Shown: piece by piece, positions 1 to 10,129 of the stretch
Numbering within the stretch: the first letter of the stretch is position 1
How the letters are laid out: each line of letters starts with the position of its first letter
Assembly: GCA_030512335.1 (NCBI GenBank)
Contig: JAULSU010000003.1
Location: forward strand, 4,836,001 to 4,900,000
Length of the DNA stretch: 64,000 bases
Source of the DNA: Immersiella caudata
Lineage: Eukaryota; Ascomycota; Sordariomycetes; Sordariales; Lasiosphaeriaceae
Direction: 5' to 3'
Made by a program: the position numbers and the translations under genes
The notes under the pieces: generated by a model
Databases searched by the model: none
What the model was told of the DNA's origin: nothing
The model's input: the letters and a program-made list of their open reading frames with translations, nothing else

Positions 1-308
1 GCGGGGACGTTACTTGTCGGGATAGACGCGAAGTCACATGAAGTCCCAGCATGAAGTCGAGCGTTACTGTTGCTTTGTAGCGGCTTACAGGCCTGTAATA
101 CAGCGCCTGAGAGCCTGTGGAAGCCTGTAGGGCAGGCTTCCTTCAGGGGAAGAAGTGCGAGCACAGTGGTCCGAAGGAGCGCTGTAGAGGTACGACAGCA
201 GAGCTTACTAAGGCGCTGAAGGAAGCAACGAAGGCCTGTACTACAGAGCCTAAAAGACAAGCTACAGCGGACTATGCGCTATAAAACAGATGGTGTTAGT
301 GAGCTCTA
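1..308. other. Repeat-like DNA left of the transposon
   Basis: No open reading frame is convincing here. The stretch is full of short related words such as gcctgta and ctacagagcc and ends next to a TATA-like ctataaaac. It may be part of a retroelement LTR into which the Fot1-like element inserted, with the right part resuming at 2171. This is inference; no matching second LTR is visible in the window. Confidence 0.3.
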
Positions 309-355
309 ACGTGCGTGATAAGCGAGTTGTACGGATAAGCGAGTCGTACACTTTC
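309..355 (+). repeat. Left terminal inverted repeat of the Fot1-like element
   Basis: Begins acgtgcgtgataagcgag directly after TA. It differs from the reverse complement of 2124-2170 at one base, a T in place of C within a CpG. It holds two tandem copies of a 15-nt motif, a likely transposase-binding arrangement (inference). Confidence 0.93.
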
Positions 356-407
356 TTGGCACCGCTGCCTTTCCTACTTCATTCACCCACACTACCACCA
401 ACTTGCC

Positions 408-2081
408 ATGGATTCGCTTCCAGCAGAATCTCGAATAATCCTAGCCCTCAGGGCTATGGAAAATAATCCAAAACTCAGCCTTCGAAGCGCAGCGGTAATC
501 TATAAGATTCCACCAACAACCCTCTCCGATCGACGCGCTGGTAAACCTGTACGACGCGATACTCCAGCTAACTCACGTAAGCTTACGGATTTGGAAGAAA
601 ATACGATTGTTTAGTATATAATTGAGCTATGTACACGCGTATTCCACCCTTAGCTTTGTTATGTGGAAGATATGGCTAACCGACTGTTACGCGAACGTGA
701 CGCGCCCCCTGTCGGTAAACGCTGGGCTTACAACTTTGTCAAACGCCAGCCAGAGCTTTAAACGTGTTTATCGCGTAAATACGACTATTAAAGGGCTAAA
801 TGCGAAGATCTAAAGATTATTGGCGAGTGGTTTACCTTTGTGGATAATATGAAGGCTAAGTATGGTATCCTTGATGAAGATACGTATAATTTCGACGAGA
901 CTGGCTTTATAATGGGTATTATCACTCCCACTATGGTAGTTACTACCTCAGATAGCTGTGGTAAGGTTAAATAAGCCCAGCCTAGGAATCGAGAGTGGGC
1001 TACAGTTATCTAAGGGGTGAATTCTTAAGGCTGGGCTATCCCACCATTTATCATCTTGGCTGCGTAATACCACCTTACCAATTGGTATTAAAAATGCAAC
1101 CTTCCGGCTACCTGGTGTATTACAATAACTGATAATAGCTAGACTACAAATAAGAAAGGTATGGATTAGATTTGGCATTTCGATTTACACACATCATCTT
1201 GTATAAAGGGTAAATATCGGCTTCTAATCCTTAACGGCCACGAGAGCCACCACTCCGAAGAATTCGAGGCTTACTACTATACACACAACATTATTACACT
1301 GTGTATGCCTCCGCACTCCTTACACCTACTTCAGCCATTAGATGTTAGTTGTTTTGGGCCGCTAAAGAAAGCGTACGGCTATGAAATTGAGCAGTTGATA
1401 CGGATAAACATCACATATATCAGCAAGTTGGAATTTCTCTATGCGTTTAAAACAGCCTTTTTTACTTCAATCACAGAAAAAAACATCAAAGGGGGTTTTG
1501 CTGGCGCCGGCCTTATACCATACGATCCAGAGAGGGTAATATCGAAGCTAGATGTGCGTATTCGAACCCCAACACCCCTAACCTCAGGCCTAACCACACC
1601 ACTACCCTGGGTCTCCCAAACGCCACACAACCCTCGAGAGGCTACCTCACAATCAGTGTTTATCAAAAATCGAATTTCCAACTATCAGGGCAGCTCACCA
1701 ACCTCTATGCTGATGGCTGTGGATCGATTAGCCAAAGGTACAATGGCTGTGATGCACGAGGTGGCACTTCTCCGTACGGAGGTCTCCGCATTACGAAAGG
1801 CCAATGAGGGGCTTAGTAAGCGACGGAGGGCTAAAAAAACGCGTGTAAGGCTTGGAGGGTTACTTACTGTACAGGAGGCACAGGATTTACTGGATCAGAA
1901 GGCCTTGGGTGAGCAGTTGGCTCAGGAAACACGTCAAAGTGGTGGTGGTGCAGGGGGCCCTCGTACGAAGATTCAGTGTTGTGGCGTGTGCGGTAAGCCT
2001 GGCCATAATGCGCGCACTTGCCAGGAGGCTGCAGAATCGTCTGATTCATCTGTTTCTGATTCAGTTATTGTTATTTCCTAG
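408..2081 (+). pseudogene. Fot1/pogo transposase, RIP-like mutated
   Basis: Reads in pieces as a pogo-family transposase. The first piece (408-614) is a psq-type helix-turn-helix starting MDSLPAESR and stops at a TAG. The middle pieces carry the DDE catalytic core: the first aspartate is present in NFDETGF (about 890), the second is changed to asparagine in ILNGHESHHS (about 1230; the family has DGH), and the third is intact in LLQPLDVSCF (about 1330). The C-terminal piece (1305-2081) is open and ends in a CCHC zinc knuckle, CGVCGKPGHNARTC. Several TAG and TAA stops occur where CAG, CAA or TGG would be expected, and the D-to-N change is G-to-A after T, all consistent with RIP. The neighbouring inverted repeats confirm the element. 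Confidence 0.9.
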
Positions 2082-2123
2082 TGTTGTGGTTGTGTAATTG
2101 AGGATTGTTGTGGTAGGGTGGTG

Positions 2124-2170
2124 GAAAGTGTACGACTCGCTTATCCGTACGACTCGCTTATCACGCACGT
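2124..2170 (-). repeat. Right terminal inverted repeat of the Fot1-like element
   Basis: Mirror of 309-355, followed by TA at 2171-2172. Both 15-nt subrepeats are present and identical to each other. Confidence 0.93.
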
Positions 2171-4540
2171 TACACTGTAATCACAACTGTATTGCTTGTG
2201 AATTGCTTATGTGGCCTCAGAAGGCTGTACCTCAACAAGCAAGACAATCAAGCTGCGACAACCCACATGAATTCCATCAAATCAAGATCGCAGTATTTCA
2301 CACAGTTGTAGGGTTAGTTGGTTGGTCGAGAGGGGCAATATAGAAGCAAGTCTTTACAGACGGGGATCACTAGGTTAATGGTTTTATGTCACTATAATAC
2401 ACAGTAGTACACGGGGTGACTATGCAGTAGGACAGAATTGAAGTTAGCTCAATAGATAAAGCGAATACTTACGTGAGGAATTAGAAAGATTCCTTACACT
2501 ATCGTGGGTATGATGATGGCTACTTATACCAAACGGCATACTATGGTGTGGCTATACCGAGCGGTATAACAAGATAACTTGTACCTCTGCTCATTGTGCT
2601 CACTGTTCTTCAGGAGTGAGCAAGATGAGCGCCCCTCCGGCCTGCTTATGGTGCTCACTTGTTCCACTGCGTGATCACGATAATCATACAGTGCTCGGTA
2701 CAATGTTTGGTGCTTAGTGCACGGTGGCGCCTGCGGGGGCACATCGGGCCGGTCTGGCCGACAAGAGCGGCCGCAGGTCGTCGCACCTCAGCGCTTCTTA
2801 CATTCCCTACCTAAGGGGTGGTTATAAGAATAAAAGGTAAGCGCTATCTTATTATTTCATAGCATCTGTCGATAACCGGTTACGTCGCGTCGTGGTGGGC
2901 GGCCAAGGTAACCCGCGAGATAAGTGTTGCGCTGGAAGCGGGATATCCTCCCCCCTCTGTGCAGTTATGGGTTTTTTCGTCGTGATAACACGCGACCAGT
3001 GTGAGAACCTCAATAATCCTCAAGCGTTTCGGCATGGCCACTCGGCTGAGGGTCAGGGGGTTTTTTTGGTTTGTGGCGTTGCCTTCACATTGCGAGCTGT
3101 TGCCTTCACATTTATTACCACGAACGGCCCGAAGAAGGTCTGGATGTTCGGCACGGGCGATGGCATTGATAATAAGGCAGCAAAGTACTCAATAGTGCGC
3201 GTTCTAGGCGAGTTTGTGGGGAGCTCATTTCTTTCTGGGCTCATCCATCGTCATGGGTTTCTTGCGTGCTAAATTAGCTCGATCGCTCTCGGCCGTTGCT
3301 AGCGGGTTTCGAAGGCTGGGAATCCCGAGGACCATCAAGGCAACCACGTGAGACCCCTCACCGTGAAAACCGCACCAGGACAAGCCGAGATAATTGCCTA
3401 GGTGCTGGTCTTGTTGTGGCTGCATGTGAAGTGGTGGGTCTCTAGTTTTAGTTCGTGTCCTTCACTGGGACAGAACCTGAGCATAGAGCCCTTCAAATAT
3501 CGGGCGCTGGATTCACTTCTTCCTCGAGCCGGTGCGCTGGTATGCGCTCAAATCGGGGAAAACGATCCATTCGCTTATGCTGCGATGATGCTCGCGAAGG
3601 TACAACGATCCCGTCACCGCGATTTTTCGGAAGCGAGCTGAAGGAGAAGATGGGGCCAATATTGGATGAAATGGACAAACCAGACCGCCGAGCCAACCGT
3701 TAGCGTACCGATATCCGGGTCCTCCACCAGGTTCGTATTTTCCAGCCATTGAGAAGGAAAAATACGTGTGGGGTTTGTGGAGGATTTTCCTGTCGGCCTC
3801 TCGATGCTGTCTGTGCGGAACATGGATCGTGCCCAGCCGCCGCCCTGACGATTCGTGTGTGAAGGACACAGCGCAGGGGTTTCCCTGGAGCCCTGGAGGC
3901 GCTCGGAAACGGATGTCAAAATGTGATGAACGCTCACTGCGAACGGTGCTCGCAGCTGCAGCGAACCGACGCGCACGGGCCCCGAGGGGTCTCGGAAGCA
4001 GGCACGAAAGACAGCTGCAGTGCCAACTCCTGAAAGCGGCCTCAAAAATCGTCTGGATGGAACCCCGCCACTGCATCCCCCGCGCAAACGATATAGCATG
4101 CACACTTCATTCCGCCTCCGCAAAACGCCAAATGCGCGTTTGGACGACCTCCTCAACAGATCTGCCCGGCGGCTGCGGATGGCTGGCGGGCGGCGTTTCG
4201 CACGGTCGGTCGCTAGTCGCAAAGTCCCCTTCTTCGCCAGCCTCTCCACCAGACAAGCGTCTGTGCGACTTTTGAGAATGCGCTCGAGGGAAACAAGTGG
4301 TGCGGCATGCGACACCGCCGCTGACGGCCAAAGCAGTCAATCGCTTGATGTCTGAGGCCCCGAGGTCCCCTGGAGCTAGCAAGGACTAGCTGCGTCTTTG
4401 GACGAGTTCTAGAAAATCCCCTTCACCTCCATCCTCGCCCCGCATCCCCCCGTCGTCGATCTCTCCGTCGCGACCTCCCTCGACTTTTGCTGTCCTCTTT
4501 TCCTGTTGCTATTTTTCCTTTCTGCTCATGTTCAGGAAAC
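2171..4540. other. Gene-poor region right of the transposon
   Basis: No gene is supported. The part up to about 2880 is AT-rich and repetitive (gtgctcac recurs near 2600-2690) and looks like old mobile-element DNA. From about 2890 to 4380 short open frames exist on both strands, overlap one another, lack family motifs and do not join into a model. The last 100 bases before 4541 are the CT-rich leader of the SAT4-type gene. Confidence 0.4.
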
Positions 4541-5742
4541 ATGGCCATCCCCACTGGACCGCCACTCACACCAGAGCAAATCGCTCTCCTCCCGCACGAT
4601 GACATGGGCCCGGCCCTCATGGGCATCGTCTGGGTGCTGACTGTTGTTGCCGCCGCATTTCTCGCCGCCCGCGTCTGGTGCAAAACCCACTTCAGCGGCA
4701 CCATCTGGTGGGACGACATCGTCCTCATCGGGTCCTTCGTCTGCCTCCTTATCCAGGTGTGCATCACCAGCCACCTCGTCTCCCTCGGATATGGCCGCCA
4801 CATTTGGGATTTCCCGATGGAGAACTTCCCCAAGTTCACGCTGCCGGTTGCCGTGCGCGCTGTGTTTTCGATCACCGCGTTGGCTTGGTCCAAGACGGCG
4901 TTCGGCATTACGCTCCTGCGCCTTACGAGCGGGTGGATGAAGAGGGTAGTGTGGTTCATCATCATTTCCGTCAACATCGCGCTCGGCATCAGCGCGTTGC
5001 TGTTCTTTGTGCAGTGCAAGCCGATCGCTGCGGCGTGGGATTTCACCATTGAGGGGGAATGTCTGGACAACCAGATCTTGTACAAGTACAATGTCTTTTC
5101 AGGCACGTGGGGTGCGGCCATGGACTTTGCGCTGGCGTTGCTGCCATGGCAGATGTTGGCCAAGCTACAGATGCGCAGGAAGGAGAAGATTGGTGTTGGT
5201 TTGGCCATGAGCATGGGCGTCGTGGCGGGAATTGCTGCCATTGTCAAGACTGTCAACCTTGATAAGCTTCACAACAGTCAGGACTTGTGTATGTTCTTCC
5301 TTCCCCTGTCGTTCATGATGTCGTTGTACTGACCCCTACAGACGAAACCATCCCACTGTTCATTTGGGATACGGTCGAAGCGGCTGTCACCATCGTCGCG
5401 GCGTCCATCCCTGTCCTGCGCGTTCTCATCCGCGACGTCCGCTCTACCCTCGCCAAGTCGGGCCGCTCTCGAACTGGCGTCAGCAGCAGAACAACAGGTG
5501 GTCGAACCAAGCTCTCGCACATCGGCATGAGCAATCTGAGCAAGGCCGACCGCGCCAGCAAGTTCCAGCCCATGGACAGCCGAAGCGACAAGAGCATACT
5601 GTACGAGACGCAGATTGACGTGCAGTCGCCGGCGAGCAGAGAAGACCAGGATGGTCGAATTGTGAGGACGGACACGGTCATGATTGAGTTCGATGGACGG
5701 AAAGAGAGGGCCGATCTCGAGAAGGGACAGGGTAGGAGATGA
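4541..5742 (+). CDS. SAT4-family (rhodopsin domain) integral membrane protein
   Basis: Exons 4541-5288 and 5342-5742 encode 382 residues. The 53-bp intron starts gtatgt and ends ctacag, and splicing gives the family run DLYETIPLFIW. The protein is a seven-helix plasma-membrane type: helix 1 (VVAAAFLAARVW), the conserved WWDD before helix 2, a YGRHIWD loop, the FFVQCKPI-AAAWDF loop with conserved cysteines, and the ETI-V-IVAASIPVLR end before a soluble tail of about 110 residues rich in Ser and Arg. The start is the ATG in aaacATGGcc; an upstream in-frame stretch has only a TTG. This large fungal family, often near secondary-metabolite or effector genes, has no settled biochemical role. The gene is intact and stands alone. 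Confidence 0.9.
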
Positions 5743-6087
5743 TTGACAAAATCGCGGACTCATGGATTGGGGGCAATCTCAGGGATAGGACGGACAAGAA
5801 GCGATATTTGGATACCCTATGACGATGATGTCAGTCCACTTTCTAGGATTTTTGGGACTGTAGGTTTACAAGAGACATTTGTATAATCACACCTCCAAGA
5901 TGTCGACTCGGCTCTTGACCTGAAGTGCTTCATCGACCCTGCACGTCACGTTACCTAGCCAAGCGCCTCTCAATACCCTTTGGCGGCTTGGGATGGCGAC
6001 ATAAGAACGTCGGGATATAAGCGAGTCGTCGCCAAGGCGGATCGTGCTGAGACTTTCACAGACCACTCTCGCTGCTCTCCAGCCAAC
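5743..6087. other. Intergenic, 3' region of SAT4 gene
   Basis: No gene seen. It holds the 3' untranslated region of the SAT4-type gene and the remains of the promoter of the SDR relic. Confidence 0.4.
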
Positions 6088-6620
6088 ATGACATCCTCTG
6101 TGATCTTCACCTATCTCGGCGTCCTCACCTCTGTCGGCATCCTCGCAGCGGCAACCGATTTCATCGTCCCCTATCTCCGCACCTCAGCCCTCCATCGATA
6201 CAGCCACCCAAACAAATCCGGCCGACCCGCGTAGGCCCTCGTTACCAGCGCACCCGACGGCATCGGTAAAGCCCTTTGCCTCGAGAAATCTCCATCCCAC
6301 CGTCATAATCAACAACGCAAGCCCCAGTCACAGCGCCCAACGGAGACGTCTTCAAACGCTTAGATGAATACACCGCCGTCGAAGTCCTCAACACCCTAAA
6401 CCTCAAGATCGTCTTCCCCACACTGCTATGGACCACCCTCCTCCCGCTAATGATGCAAAACGGCGACCGCGGGCTGGTCATCAACATCAGCTCAACCGCC
6501 GCGAGGGGATTTCCACTCATCGCACCCTACAGCGCAAGCAAGGCAAGCCTTCAAGTTCTATCCGAAGCATTACAACACGAGATGAAGATGGCGAAGTACA
6601 ACTTAGAACTCATTTTTCTG
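6088..6620 (+). pseudogene. Short-chain dehydrogenase/reductase relic
   Basis: Resembles the membrane-anchored SDR group of fungal 3-oxoacyl-CoA reductase-like proteins. The start at 6088 opens a hydrophobic N-terminus (FTYLGVLTSVGILAAATDF), then LHRYSHPNKSGRPA and a stop where Trp is expected. The glycine-rich cofactor motif follows, damaged, as TSAPDGIGKAL. Pieces in other frames supply an NNA-like motif, a DEYTAVEVLNTLNL helix and the catalytic block INISSTAARG...YSASKASL near 6480-6560, so the YxxxK motif survives. The segment between the cofactor loop and NNA is shortened. It ends close to a 13-base G run (6655-6667). At least one stop and two frame changes mean it is dead. Confidence 0.75.
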
Positions 6621-6941
6621 CCTCTCGGGGGCGATGGAGGAGATTCGGGAGAGGGGGGGGGGGGGGGTAGGAGGAAGGGGGAGTGATGGAGAGTTGGTTG
6701 GCTAGTTGGTTGGTCGTCAGGTGTGTCTCTCTCCTTGGTTGTACTATGCTTGATGCATCTTTTGTTAGGCTAATCAGGTAACTGAACAAAAAGAGCAAGT
6801 TGGTTTATCACCCGGCCTCATTCAAGCCTCCCAGCTTGTAGCTGCCTGGTAATCTTCGGCCCCCGACTCACCAACCCTTATTTAACTCGCCGCTCCATCC
6901 GTTCCCCAATTCCCCTTTCGTTTCTCAAAGCGAACCCCACA

Positions 6942-7593
6942 ATGACAGCAGACACCGATCTCGCCTGGGACATTAGCAAATAGAACAACACGACCTCCGA
7001 CACTGGGGCTTCACCCTCTACCGAACCGACCGCAACCCCGCCAACGAAGAACAATGGACTCGCTTCGTGGAACGAATCGAGCGTTTAACTTTTGAAAGCA
7101 TCGTTGGCAAACCATTCGGCGCGCCTGTGCCAAGGAAGCCATCTCGGGCGACGCAGATCCGTCAGGAACTCTGGGAGACATTTAAAACGGATGTTTGCTC
7201 CGATGAGGCAGCTTACGGGGGGAAAGATCCGGTTATAATGCGTGAGATGCACAAGGAGGAAGCGCAAGACGAGGGGGTAATTGTGAATGAGCATGGAGAA
7301 GAGGATAACTTTCGTCTATGGCAGTTTTATATCTTTTTGGTGGCATACGAGGAGATTTTGACAAAGGGAGTGGACGAAGGTTGGATGAAGGCGGTGGATG
7401 CGAGGTATACGCCGGAGTAGTACAGGGGGGGTGAAAAGATGCCGTAGTATTGCTGGGGGTGGATGAAGGTGGCACTGGGTGTGTCGTATAGTTTGTGGGC
7501 GTGGATAGAGATACACAAGCAGGTTTGTGATATCGCGCCGAAGAGTACTACGGGGGTGCATGATGAGGTGTTTGATGGAATGGATTTCTAAGC
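6942..7593 (+). pseudogene. Relic of an uncharacterised fungal protein family
   Basis: The ATG at 6942 is followed within 13 codons by TAG. A shifted frame continues as HWGFTLYRTDRNPANEEQWTRF and a long hydrophilic stretch (IRQELWETFKTDVC) to a TAG at 7418; beyond it the same frame gives GWMKVALGVSYSLWAW and VHDEVFDGMDF before a final TAA. The WGF-YRT block and the C-terminal W-rich block are what I associate with a common uncharacterised fungal family of roughly 230 residues. No function is known to me. One frameshift and two internal stops, both easily made by G-to-A or C-to-T changes, make it a relic. Confidence 0.55.
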
Positions 7594-7967
7594 TAAGGCT
7601 TGCGGATAACTCTTTTGGTGTTAGAAGAGAACATAAATAGTGGGCGATAGTGTCCAGAACGCCTAACCCCTTTTTGGTAAAACACTTCACGAATCCTTTG
7701 CCTCTGCAACACTCCAGTCGTCTAAAGCCACGAGAAGTCTATCTTATCACCCGTCTGCTATCTTGCCCAATAAGAATGAGGGAGTCGACAGAAAACGTGA
7801 CTCTCAGCCAACGGGCTCAAGGCAGACGCACTTACCCCGCCCCACCCTTCAGGCGGTGACGCGTCCCCCTTCTTCTTGATCTCTCCAAACAACAAAATCA
7901 GATTGACACAAAAAAGAAACCCACCCCATCTCAACGCGGCCCGTTGGCCGTTGGGAGTCTTTGGACA
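7594..7967. other. Intergenic, promoter side of the single-pass membrane gene
   Basis: Nothing recognisable apart from the leader of the gene at 7968; no gene is supported. Confidence 0.35.
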
Positions 7968-8426
7968 ATGTCAAACCTGAACAACTCGACCGGAACCGCC
8001 CCCCGAAACTCCAACGTCGTCATCGTCGTGTATGCACCATCTGAAAGCATGGTCCGCGTCAACACCTTCGACTCGAATACACCCCTGCAACTACACAAAA
8101 AATCCAACAATCAAATCTCGTACGGAACGACCTCCAACACCGGCACGAGCGGCCAAGTCGTGGTTCACGTCGACGATCACCTCCCATGGCCTGCGTCGCA
8201 CAAGAGGAGATGGAGGAAAAGGAGGCAGTCCGGATGCGGTAGATGTTGCTCTGGGATCTTTTGGTTGATCTTTTGGTTGGCGCTACTCTGTGGGTTGACT
8301 GCTGGGCTTTTACTGGGATGGGAACACCGGAGGGAGATAGGGGACGGATTGTGCGCGGTTGGGCTGTGGTTCCGTGATCTTGGGGAGGCTATTGTCCGTT
8401 GGGTTGAAGACAGAGTAAGAGGGTAG
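7968..8426 (+). CDS. Hypothetical single-pass membrane protein
   Basis: A 152-residue open frame without introns. The ATG sits in gacaATGtc; the upstream in-frame extension begins only with TTG. Residues 1-80 are hydrophilic and rich in Asn, Ser and Thr. They are followed by a basic patch (HKRRWRKRRQ), a Cys-containing CGRCCSG, a single strong hydrophobic segment (IFWLIFWLALLCGLTAGLLL, about residues 103-122) and a short amphipathic tail. There is no N-terminal signal peptide, so a type II or tail-proximal anchor is likely (inference). I do not recognise a family. It is an apparently intact gene between two relics. Confidence 0.55.
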   Translation: MSNLNNSTGTAPRNSNVVIVVYAPSESMVRVNTFDSNTPLQLHKKSNNQISYGTTSNTGTSGQVVVHVDDHLPWPASHKRRWRKRRQSGCGRCCSGIFWLIFWLALLCGLTAGLLLGWEHRREIGDGLCAVGLWFRDLGEAIVRWVEDRVRG

Positions 8427-8529
8427 TACGTTCGGATCGAGGTTTGTCTGGATTTTGGGCAGGAAGATGACCGTCAACTAGCTGTCAAACAATGGAATGC
8501 CCCAACCATACGAACAGTTTCCGGTGTCC

Positions 8530-8697
8530 TTATCCTTGCAAAATCTTGTGCGCTTGCTGGGCATCTCCAGACCACCCCGGGACAACTGCAGTAGCCTCAA
8601 AATGGCCGGCGCAGATAAGATCGGGTACACCGCCGCCTCCAGCCGATGCCGCACTCGCAACGTGACAGAAACTGAGGATCAAAAAGCTTGTCAGCAT
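8530..8697 (-). CDS. Possible small secreted peptide, model uncertain
   Basis: A 55-residue frame opens with a good signal peptide (MLTSFLILSFCHVASAASA) and stops at 8530. A second frame on the same strand, reading on to 8478, gives the cysteine-containing end FCKDKDTGNCSYGWG. A splice between the two would produce a small Cys-containing secreted protein, but I could not find donor and acceptor sites with matching phase. It could equally be a relic or chance. Confidence 0.3.
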   Translation of the reverse strand: MLTSFLILSFCHVASAASAGGGGVPDLICAGHFEATAVVPGWSGDAQQAHKILQG

Positions 8698-9099
8698 GGG
8701 CTTGGGGTTACCTTCACATCCGTTCCGACGTGGCTCACGATAGAGTTGATCCTCACGGTGGCGGTTTCCGGCGCGTTGGGTTTCATTCAAAAAGGGGTAA
8801 AAGGGGGAGGGGCCCAAGAAGTAACACAACTATCCGTCCCAAGTCCGAAATCTGACATTGAGCCGAGTAACAGAGAATCAAGAGAAACCCCTTATCGTCA
8901 CAACCCAAGCCTGAGTCCCAGCTAAAGCGGCACGCTTCAATTGGTGGCGAGAGACATCGACCGGAATGCTGAGTAACATCAGCTTCAAAGTATGAGCAAA
9001 TCTCCGAGCCTTCGAAACGAGGCTGACTCGGACTCTACAAGAGCGAATGCTACAACAAACCTTGACTCGAACGGCCTTACCGATATTGCCATCCCCTTT

Positions 9100-9830
9100 C
9101 ACTCATCAACAAAACTCCTCACCATAGTCAAATTTGTCCACCTCACCACGTCTGCCGCCGCCTCAACGGCCGTACTCGCGGGACCAACCCAGGAAGCAAC
9201 TGAGCCCAGCGCGATTCTCCTCGACCGTTCCACACTCCACAACTCAAACCCAGCTCCCGCCGCGGGCTATACCACCTATTCACGCCCGGTCTGCCGACGC
9301 CGTGGACTCCGCGGAGCTACACACCCACAACGTCATCGGTACCGACAACCGCGTCAACTGGAACTCAACCCGGGATAATCAACCGGTGCATCGAACCCGA
9401 AGGCTTCGGCGACTGCTTGGTCAAGGATGATTGGGCCATTTTCATCATTGATAAGCGCCTCGGGGAGCAATTGGTTTACATGGGGGCCAAGAACTTCAAT
9501 GCTTCCACGCAGCTTCACAAGGGGCAGTTTTTTTCAACTATAGCTGGCCGGCGGATAAGTCGCTCGGGTTCACGCAGCCGGCGCGTCAGAAGGGGATTAG
9601 TGTCAAGTCGCTGGGGACGGGGTGCGAGCCAGGCGGCTCGCTGAGGACGGATGGGGATTCGGCGTGGGGCCAGGAGGGCGGGCCGCTGTAGGCTCTTAAG
9701 AATGGGTCGAGATATTTGTATGGTGCGCTTCAGGGTGCAAGTCGATTTGATTATACGCCGTTTGCGGAGGGTGCGAACTCTGTTGCTGCGGGTGGGGGAA
9801 GACAAGGCATGATTTCTCTTGGGTGAATGT
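9100..9830 (+). pseudogene. V8/trypsin-like serine protease relic
   Basis: Three frames must be joined to read this. The first holds a signal-like TKLLTIVKFVHLTTSAAAS. The second gives VIGTDNRVNWNST near 9330, typical of the mature start of S1B-type proteases. The third gives DDWAIFIIDKRLGEQLVYMG near 9424, where DWA-D-LGE is the block around the catalytic aspartate. The next gives YSWPADKSLGFTQPARQKG and then WGQEGGPL at about 9670, where the family has S-G-G-P-L; the Ser position is Glu. A stop follows GGPL, then YLYGALQGAS. With frameshifts, a stop and no catalytic Ser, it is dead. The assignment rests on motif order. Confidence 0.6.
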
Positions 9831-10129
9831 GCTTGGAAGCCGTGATTTAAGTGCCTGGCTTGCACTTGACTCTGGGCTCATCCCAGTTCCCCGTGTACAC
9901 TCTCCAGCTTCGACATCCGCTAGGGCAGGGAGGTAGCCCGAGGGTGGATAGTCACAGGATATTATACCTTGGCGGTGACTGAACTACTTAGCTATGGAGG
10001 GATTCCTCTTGGACTTCTTTTGGGAGCAATTTGGAAGATATCGTTGAAGCCCTTTTATCGTGTGTTCCAGGGGGTTCCCAAGCTAACCCGTAGATTCGCA
10101 AATCCTTCGCTGACTCAGACCCATCATCG

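Larger units (their letters stand above)
309..2170 (+). mobile_element. Fot1/pogo-like DNA transposon, complete ends, mutated
   Basis: A Tc1-mariner superfamily element of 1862 bp. The 47-bp terminal inverted repeats (309-355 and 2124-2170) match with one mismatch, and the element is flanked by TA on both sides (307-308 and 2171-2172), the target duplication expected of this superfamily. Each inverted repeat itself contains a doubled motif, ataagcgagtcgtac, in tandem. The internal transposase reading frame is interrupted by stop codons and has lost a catalytic residue, so this copy cannot encode its own mobilisation. The intact ends could still be recognised in trans by an active relative. 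Confidence 0.93.

Noticed and set aside
1..2500. A solo LTR split by the Fot1-like element
   Set aside because: Plausible from the repeat-like flanks, but no second LTR, primer-binding site or polypurine tract could be identified.
3513..4355. Several overlapping frames of about 90-230 codons on both strands
   Set aside because: No motif, no consistent coding frame and no splice model.
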